From DAIMZM01 sp036733985 (GTDB taxonomy: Bacteria; Bacillota; Dehalobacteriia; UBA4068), in the NCBI GenBank assembly GCA_036733985.1, contig DAIMZM010000023.1:1-27111 (forward strand): a DNA stretch of 27,111 bases, read 5' to 3'. This document shows positions 23,236-27,111 of this stretch, one piece after another. The position numbers and the translations under genes were made by a program. Within the stretch, counting starts at the first letter, position 1. Each line of letters opens with the position of its first letter. The notes beneath the pieces were generated by a model that worked only from the letters and a program-made list of their open reading frames with translations, was not told the DNA's origin and ran no database searches.

Positions 23236-24771
23236 ATGCGCAGAATACTCTTTTTCGATACCACTCTCCGCGATGGAGAGCAGGCCCCGGATGTGAATCT
23301 GAATGTGCGGGAAAAGGTGGAGATCGCCCGGGAACTGGCCGGTTTGGGCGTGGATATCATCGAGGCCGGTTTTCCCGCTTCTTCCCAGGGCAGTTATAAC
23401 GCGGTGCTGGCCATTGCCAAAGAGATCAAAGGGTTGCGGGTGGCCGGTTTATGCCGGGCAGTGGTGGGGGATATCCAGCGCTGCTGGGAGGCCCTCCGCT
23501 ATGCGGACGACCCGCTGATACATATCGTCATCGCCACCTCTGAGCGGCATATGCTGCATAAGCTGAATATGACGGAGGAAGAGGTGCTGGCCGCCTCAGT
23601 GCAGGCGGTAAAAACAGCCCGTACCTATACGGCCAATGTCCAGTTTTCCGCTGAGGACGCCAGCCGCAGCAACCGGGATTTCCTCTGCCGGGTGCTGGAA
23701 AAAACCATTGCCGCCGGGGCCACCACAGTCAATATTCCAGATACCGTGGGCTATGCCACCCCGGATGAATACGGGGATCTGATCCGCCATATCATTGACC
23801 AGGTGCCGAATATTGCCAAAGCCCATATTGCCGTGCACTGCCACAATGATTTGGGCCTGGCGGTCAGCAATACCCTGGCCGGCGTGGCAGCCGGCGCGGA
23901 TCAGGTGGAGGTGGCGGTGAACGGCATTGGCGAGCGGGCCGGCAACGCGGCTTTGGAAGAGGTGGCCATGGCCTTAAAGGTGCGGGGCGATTTCTACCAG
24001 GCCGGGCACGGCTTGGATACCACCCGCATCTACCGGCTGAGCCGCCTGGTCAGCAAATATACCGGCGTGGAGATCCCCCCCAATAAGGCGGTGGTGGGGG
24101 AGAACGCCTTCCGCCATGAAAGCGGCATCCATCAGCATGGCGTGCTGCAGGACCGGGGTACTTATGAGATCATGAGCGCCGAGAGCATCGGCCGCTATAA
24201 TGTGGACAGCCTGGTGCTGGGCAAACTCTCCGGCCTCCATGCCTTTAAGGAGCGCCTGGCTTCCCTGGGCTTCCATTTAAGCGACAGCGACGCCGGCTAT
24301 GCCTTTGAGCGCTTCAAGAGTATCGCCGACCTGAAAAAAGAGGTCACGCTGAAGGATATGACCGCCATCATCGAGGGCCGTTTGGGCGAGGTCAAGCCCA
24401 CGGTGGAGCTGGTGAATTATCAAATCCTTTCCGCCAACAACGTGAGCAGCACCGCCACGGTCTGCCTGTCCCGGGGCGGGGAAACCCTGCAGTTGGCCGC
24501 TATCGCCAGCGGCCCGGTGGACGCGGCTTATAAAGCCATCACCGAGCTGGTGGATCTGGCGATCTCTTTGGAAAGCTACTCGATCAAAGCCGTCACCGAG
24601 GGCGCGGACGCCCTGGGCGAGGTGACGGTGCGGGTCAAGTATAAGGACGGGGTTTTTCTGGGCAAGGGCATCAGCACCGACGTGATCCGCTCCAGTATGC
24701 TGGCTTATATCAACGCCATCAACCGCATTTACGCGGAAATCGCTTTTGAACGGCAAGGGAACGGGAAATAA
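23236..24771 (+). CDS. leuA: 2-isopropylmalate synthase
   Basis: LeuA condenses acetyl-CoA with 2-ketoisovalerate, the first step of leucine synthesis. The 511-residue protein has the N-terminal TIM barrel with FFDTTLRDGEQ (Asp13 a metal ligand), GFPASSQG, HCHNDLGLA (His201 and His203) and NGIGERAGN (Asn237). These positions agree closely with E. coli Asp14, His202, His204 and Asn238. The complete C-terminal regulatory domain (about residues 390-505, LVNYQILSANNVSSTA...GKGISTDVI) suggests leucine feedback. A citramalate or homocitrate synthase is less likely given this sequence type. AGGAG lies seven bases before the ATG. It stands alone: leuB, leuC and leuD are not in the window. Confidence 0.93.
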   Translation: MRRILFFDTTLRDGEQAPDVNLNVREKVEIARELAGLGVDIIEAGFPASSQGSYNAVLAIAKEIKGLRVAGLCRAVVGDIQRCWEALRYADDPLIHIVIATSERHMLHKLNMTEEEVLAASVQAVKTARTYTANVQFSAEDASRSNRDFLCRVLEKTIAAGATTVNIPDTVGYATPDEYGDLIRHIIDQVPNIAKAHIAVHCHNDLGLAVSNTLAGVAAGADQVEVAVNGIGERAGNAALEEVAMALKVRGDFYQAGHGLDTTRIYRLSRLVSKYTGVEIPPNKAVVGENAFRHESGIHQHGVLQDRGTYEIMSAESIGRYNVDSLVLGKLSGLHAFKERLASLGFHLSDSDAGYAFERFKSIADLKKEVTLKDMTAIIEGRLGEVKPTVELVNYQILSANNVSSTATVCLSRGGETLQLAAIASGPVDAAYKAITELVDLAISLESYSIKAVTEGADALGEVTVRVKYKDGVFLGKGISTDVIRSSMLAYINAINRIYAEIAFERQGNGK

Positions 24772-24806
24772 TAAATTAAAAAATATTTTTAAAGGAGAAA
24801 TGCGCT

Positions 24807-25028
24807 ATGGTATTTGAGAAGATCGCTGCTATTATTGGGGAAAAGCTGGATCTGGCCCCGGATAAGGTTAAGCCTGAAAGCAGTTTTACCGATATGGAAG
24901 CCGATTCCCTGTACATGGTGGAGATCATGCTGGCCATTGAGGAAAGCTTCGATATTACCATAGACGACGCCAGCAATATGGAAACCGTGGCTGACCTGGT
25001 GAAATATGTGGAAGAAAAAGTTCAATAA
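24807..25028 (+). CDS. acpP: Acyl carrier protein
   Basis: This 73-residue acidic protein carries acyl chains on a phosphopantetheine arm. The attachment site is Ser34 in the DSL motif (EADSLYMVEIMLAIEESFDI), and the four-helix pattern is complete. AAAGGAG stands 9 bases before the ATG. It follows leuA by 35 bases, with no visible terminator between, so the two may be co-transcribed. It is apart from any fab genes in the window, so it may be the general fatty-acid ACP or a specialised one; the window cannot decide. Tyr36 and Met37 directly after DSL differ from the common DSLDTVE/DSLDVVE form but keep the helix II character. Confidence 0.92.
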   Translation: MVFEKIAAIIGEKLDLAPDKVKPESSFTDMEADSLYMVEIMLAIEESFDITIDDASNMETVADLVKYVEEKVQ

Positions 25029-25063
25029 AATGCCCCTTCGGGACCTGAATTTTAAAATAGCTG

Positions 25064-25072
25064 TGCTATAAT
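25064..25072 (+). promoter_or_regulatory. Extended -10 promoter for the reverse rubrerythrin gene
   Basis: TGCTATAAT is a perfect TATAAT (25067-25072) with the TGn extension. The -35 region is poor (CTGAAT at 25045-25050, 16 bases upstream), as is common for extended -10 promoters. The predicted start is about 35 bases before the ATG. No clear PerR-type box was recognised. Confidence 0.65.
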
Positions 25073-25112
25073 AGTAATAGTTATTGATAAAATAATTCTG
25101 GAGGGAAAACAC

Positions 25113-25652
25113 ATGCAGAAATTCGTCTGTTCCATCTGTGGTTACATTCATGAGGGCACTGAGGCGCCTGAAAAATGCCCCCAATGCGGCGCGCCGAAAG
25201 CCAAGTTTAATATTCAGACAGAGCTGGGCGCTTTTGCCGACGAGCACCGTATCGGCGTGGCCCAGGGCTGTGATGAGAGGGTTGTGGAAATGCTGCGCGC
25301 CAATTATAACGGCGAGTGCATGGAAGTGGGCATGTATCTGGCTATGAGCCGCCAGGCGGACCGGGAAGGCTATCCGGAGATCGCCGAGGCTTTCAAGCGC
25401 TACGCCTTTGAGGAAGCGGAGCATGCGGCCAAATTCGCCGAGCTCCTGGGCGAAGTTGTTTGGGCTGACACCAAGAAAAATGTCGAGCTGCGGGCCGAAG
25501 CCGAGCACGGTGCCTGCGCCGGCAAGAAAGACCTGGCCGACCTGGCTAAAAAGCTGAATTATGACGCCATCCATGATACCGTACATGAGATGTGCAAGGA
25601 CGAGGCCCGGCACGGCGCTGGTTTCCGCGGCCTGCTGAAGCGTCACTTTTAA
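25113..25652 (+). CDS. Reverse rubrerythrin (NADH peroxidase-type, oxidative stress)
   Basis: The 179-residue protein has a rubredoxin domain at the N-terminus (CSIC and CPQC: Cys6, Cys9, Cys22, Cys25) followed by a ferritin-like di-iron domain. This is opposite to classical rubrerythrin. The di-iron ligands are carried by GECMEVGMY (Glu68, Glu71), EEAEHAAKF (Glu101, His104) and the C-terminal KDEARHGAGF. In Clostridium acetobutylicum such proteins are abundant on air exposure and reduce hydrogen peroxide (and indirectly oxygen) with electrons from NADH via rubredoxin and its reductase. GGAGGG lies just before the ATG. It is monocistronic, between its own promoter and a strong terminator, and protects oxygen-sensitive enzymes such as those of the hyd cassette. 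Confidence 0.93.
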   Translation: MQKFVCSICGYIHEGTEAPEKCPQCGAPKAKFNIQTELGAFADEHRIGVAQGCDERVVEMLRANYNGECMEVGMYLAMSRQADREGYPEIAEAFKRYAFEEAEHAAKFAELLGEVVWADTKKNVELRAEAEHGACAGKKDLADLAKKLNYDAIHDTVHEMCKDEARHGAGFRGLLKRHF

Positions 25653-25672
25653 GCTTTTAACACAATTTAACA

Positions 25673-25708
25673 AATAACAAAAAGGCGCTTAAGCGCCTTT
25701 TTGTTATT
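25673..25708. terminator. Intrinsic terminator, perfect 36-base inverted repeat
   Basis: Two perfect 18-base arms meet at 25690/25691 without a loop spacer; the GC core is AAGGCGCTTAAGCGCCTT. It has a T-tract on the right arm and an A-tract on the left. It begins 20 bases after the rubrerythrin stop. Being symmetrical it could stop transcription from either side. Confidence 0.93.
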
Positions 25709-25814
25709 ATTTCACTAGTATTAGGGCGGCTAATTTCCCGGCTTTAGGTGAAACTATCTTTGTCGGATTTTGCGGCGGGCAAAATTGACAAACAATACCG
25801 GGGAGGTGAGAATT

Positions 25815-26012
25815 ATGCATGAGAGAGGCTATCAGTGGTTTATTGCCGGCGCGACCCTGGGCGCCATGGGCGCTTATGCCGGCGCAACCATGCTGGGCAA
25901 AAAAGGACGCAAGACCCGGGCTGCAGCCGCCCGCATCACCAGCCGGGTGACCAGGGAAGCCGGGGATATGATCACCAGCGCGGGCCGGAATCTGGCCAAT
26001 AAGATGCGCTGA
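25815..26012 (+). CDS. Small single-span membrane protein, YtxH-like, function unknown
   Basis: The protein has 65 residues. After MHERGYQW comes one glycine- and alanine-rich hydrophobic segment (about residues 9-28, FIAGATLGAMGAYAGATMLG) with small residues at regular spacing, followed by a basic stretch (KKGRKTR) and an amphipathic helix with many Arg, Ala and Ser. This resembles the general plan of YtxH-like proteins (one transmembrane helix, cytosolic amphipathic tail) but I cannot assign a function. The start follows GGGGAGG at 25800-25806. The frame continues upstream to 25770, but that start has no ribosome-binding site. The gene lies alone between two hairpins. Codon use matches its neighbours, so it is likely real. 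Confidence 0.75.
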   Translation: MHERGYQWFIAGATLGAMGAYAGATMLGKKGRKTRAAAARITSRVTREAGDMITSAGRNLANKMR

Positions 26013-26014
26013 AA

Positions 26015-26037
26015 AAGGGCGGCCTTGGGCTGCCCTT
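26015..26037 (+). terminator. Possible weak terminator hairpin after the small membrane protein gene
   Basis: AAGGGCGGCC (26015-26024) pairs with GGCTGCCCTT (26028-26037), with one G-U pair and a TTG loop. Only ACATAAAATT follows instead of a T-tract, so it may be a Rho-independent terminator of low efficiency or an mRNA-stabilising hairpin. Confidence 0.4.
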
Positions 26038-26062
26038 ACATAAAATTATTTTTGAAAAAAGG

Positions 26063-26091
26063 GTGTCAAACCACGGATTCTATGTTAAAAT
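26063..26091 (+). promoter_or_regulatory. Promoter of alaS
   Basis: GTGTCA (26063-26068) and TAAAAT (26086-26091) are spaced by 17 bases, and a TGn extension (26083-26085) precedes the -10. Transcription would start about 40 bases before the alaS ATG. That is too short for a T-box leader, and none is seen. Confidence 0.6.
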
Positions 26092-26137
26092 AGTATGTCA
26101 GTGGCAGATTATGATATTTCTGGAGGAGAACTGAAAA

Positions 26138-27111
26138 ATGAAGTATATGCTTGCCAAAGAGATCAGGGAAAGCTTTTTAGCCTATTTCGAAGCCAAAGGG
26201 CATAAAAGGGTGGAGAGCGCCTCTTTGGTGCCTTATAATGATAATACCCTGCTGTTTACCAATGCGGGCATGGTGCAGTTCAAGGATGTTTTTTTAGGCC
26301 TGGAAAAGCGGGATTATCTCCGGGCCGTCACTGCCCAGCGCTGTGTCCGGGCCGGGGGTAAACATAACGACTTGGACACGGTGGGCCGCACCGCCCGGCA
26401 CCATACCTTTTTCGAGATGATGGGCAATTTCAGCTTTGGCGATTATTTTAAGCGGGAGGCCATCGCCTATGCCTGGGAATTTCTGACGGAAGTGCTGGAA
26501 ATGCCGGCGGACAGGCTTTACGCCACCGTCTATGAGGAGGACGACGAAGCCTTTAGCCTGTGGCAGGAGATCACCGGTATGGACGACAGCCGGATCTTCC
26601 GCATCGGCGCCAAGGATAATTTTTGGTCCATGGGCGATACCGGTCCTTGCGGCCCCTGCTCGGAGGTTTTCTTCGACCGGGGCGAGAAATATGGCTGCGA
26701 CGCGCCGGTCTGCGGCATCGGCAAATGCGATTGCGACCGCTGGATGGAAATCTGGAACTTGGTTTTCATGCAATATAACCGGGATGAGCAGGGGAATCTG
26801 ACCCCTTTGCCCCGTCCCAGCATTGATACGGGCCTGGGCTTGGAACGGGTGGCTTCCGTTTTACAGAATCAGGACAGCAATTATGATACCGATATCATGC
26901 GCGGCATCATTCAAGGGGTGGAAAAGCTTTCCGGCCAAAAGTATCATGAAGATCAGCGGGGCTTTCCTTTCCGGGTGATTGCCGACCATATCCGTTCCTG
27001 CTCTTTTATGATCGCCGACTGTATCATCCCTTCCAATGTTGGCCGGGGCTATGTGCTCCGCCGTATCCTGCGCCGGGCCGCCCGCATGGGCATGGTGATC
27101 GGCCTGAATTC
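26138..27111 (+). CDS. alaS: Alanyl-tRNA synthetase, 3' truncated by the window edge
   Basis: AlaS charges tRNA-Ala. The window holds 324 codons, covering most of the class II catalytic domain. Recognisable blocks are SLVPYNDNTLLFTNAGMVQFK (motif 1 region), RCVRAGGKHNDLDTVGRTARHHTFFEMMGNFSFGDYFK (motif 2), FWSMGDTGPCGPCSE, WNLVFMQYNRD and DTGLGLERVASVLQ (motif 3). The segment CGIGKCDCDRW is the usual loop. GGAGGAG (26122-26128) lies nine bases before the ATG. The frame is intact to the last base, so the break is the window edge. The window ends exactly in GAATTC. Confidence 0.96.
   Translation, partial: MKYMLAKEIRESFLAYFEAKGHKRVESASLVPYNDNTLLFTNAGMVQFKDVFLGLEKRDYLRAVTAQRCVRAGGKHNDLDTVGRTARHHTFFEMMGNFSFGDYFKREAIAYAWEFLTEVLEMPADRLYATVYEEDDEAFSLWQEITGMDDSRIFRIGAKDNFWSMGDTGPCGPCSEVFFDRGEKYGCDAPVCGIGKCDCDRWMEIWNLVFMQYNRDEQGNLTPLPRPSIDTGLGLERVASVLQNQDSNYDTDIMRGIIQGVEKLSGQKYHEDQRGFPFRVIADHIRSCSFMIADCIIPSNVGRGYVLRRILRRAARMGMVIGLN

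Noticed and set aside
23272..23301. LeuA variant GEQAPDVNLN as an altered catalytic loop
   Set aside because: The position after GEQ is variable between LeuA families (the E. coli sequence differs entirely there), and all metal ligands and the catalytic arginine are present.
25029..25063. Terminator after acpP (CCC-TTC-GGG)
   Set aside because: The stem is only three bases and no T-tract follows, so there is no support for termination.
25785..25813. Perfect TTGACA as -35 of a promoter for the 65-residue protein gene
   Set aside because: A -10 at 17 bases would be GAGAAT at 25808-25813, next to the start codon and downstream of the ribosome-binding site, so it cannot serve this gene.

Overview
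The window is ordinary, gene-dense chromosome from a GC-rich, low-oxygen member of the Firmicutes (Clostridia or a close relative). Three things point there. The gene order tmk-holB-ricT-yabA-trmN6-rsmI is the Gram-positive order. The fused 1230-residue PurL resembles the Clostridia/Firmicutes type. The physiology is anaerobic: [FeFe]-hydrogenase maturation genes, a B12-dependent ribonucleotide reductase and a reverse rubrerythrin. No genus can be named from the sequence alone. I see no rRNA, tRNA, CRISPR array, insertion sequence or phage gene.

Layout. Positions 1-10855 hold a purine operon on the + strand: the tail of a probable purE, then purC, purF, purM, purN, purO, a transformylase-only purH, purD and fused purL. 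Genes abut or overlap. guaB follows (10911-12392) and may have its own weak promoter. Together these make IMP from PRPP and pass it towards GMP; purB, purA and guaA are not in the window. The last two IMP steps are split between a PurH with only the AICAR formyltransferase part and a separate archaeal-type IMP cyclohydrolase, PurO.

A strong promoter at 12450-12478 then drives a second + strand operon: a TM1266-type regulator, hydE, hydG and hydF (12616-16585). These build the H-cluster of [FeFe] hydrogenase. The leader between promoter and first gene contains a near-perfect intrinsic terminator and a competing antiterminator helix. It looks like a transcription attenuator or riboswitch of a class I do not recognise, and is the most interesting element here. 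Tail to tail with hydF lies nrdJ on the - strand (16582-18828). Its promoter carries two NrdR-like boxes 31 bp apart.

From 19058 the + strand resumes with the replication and RNA-modification cluster tmk, holB, ricT, yabA, trmN6 and rsmI. leuA, an acyl carrier protein, a reverse rubrerythrin with a strong terminator, a 65-residue membrane-anchored protein of unknown function and the first 324 codons of alaS follow. Promoters (TTGnnn/TATAAT type with 16-17 bp spacers) can be placed before the hyd operon, nrdJ, ricT, leuA, the rubrerythrin and alaS.

All function calls rest on recognised motifs, gene order and protein length, without database searches. No wholly new multi-gene system is evident.
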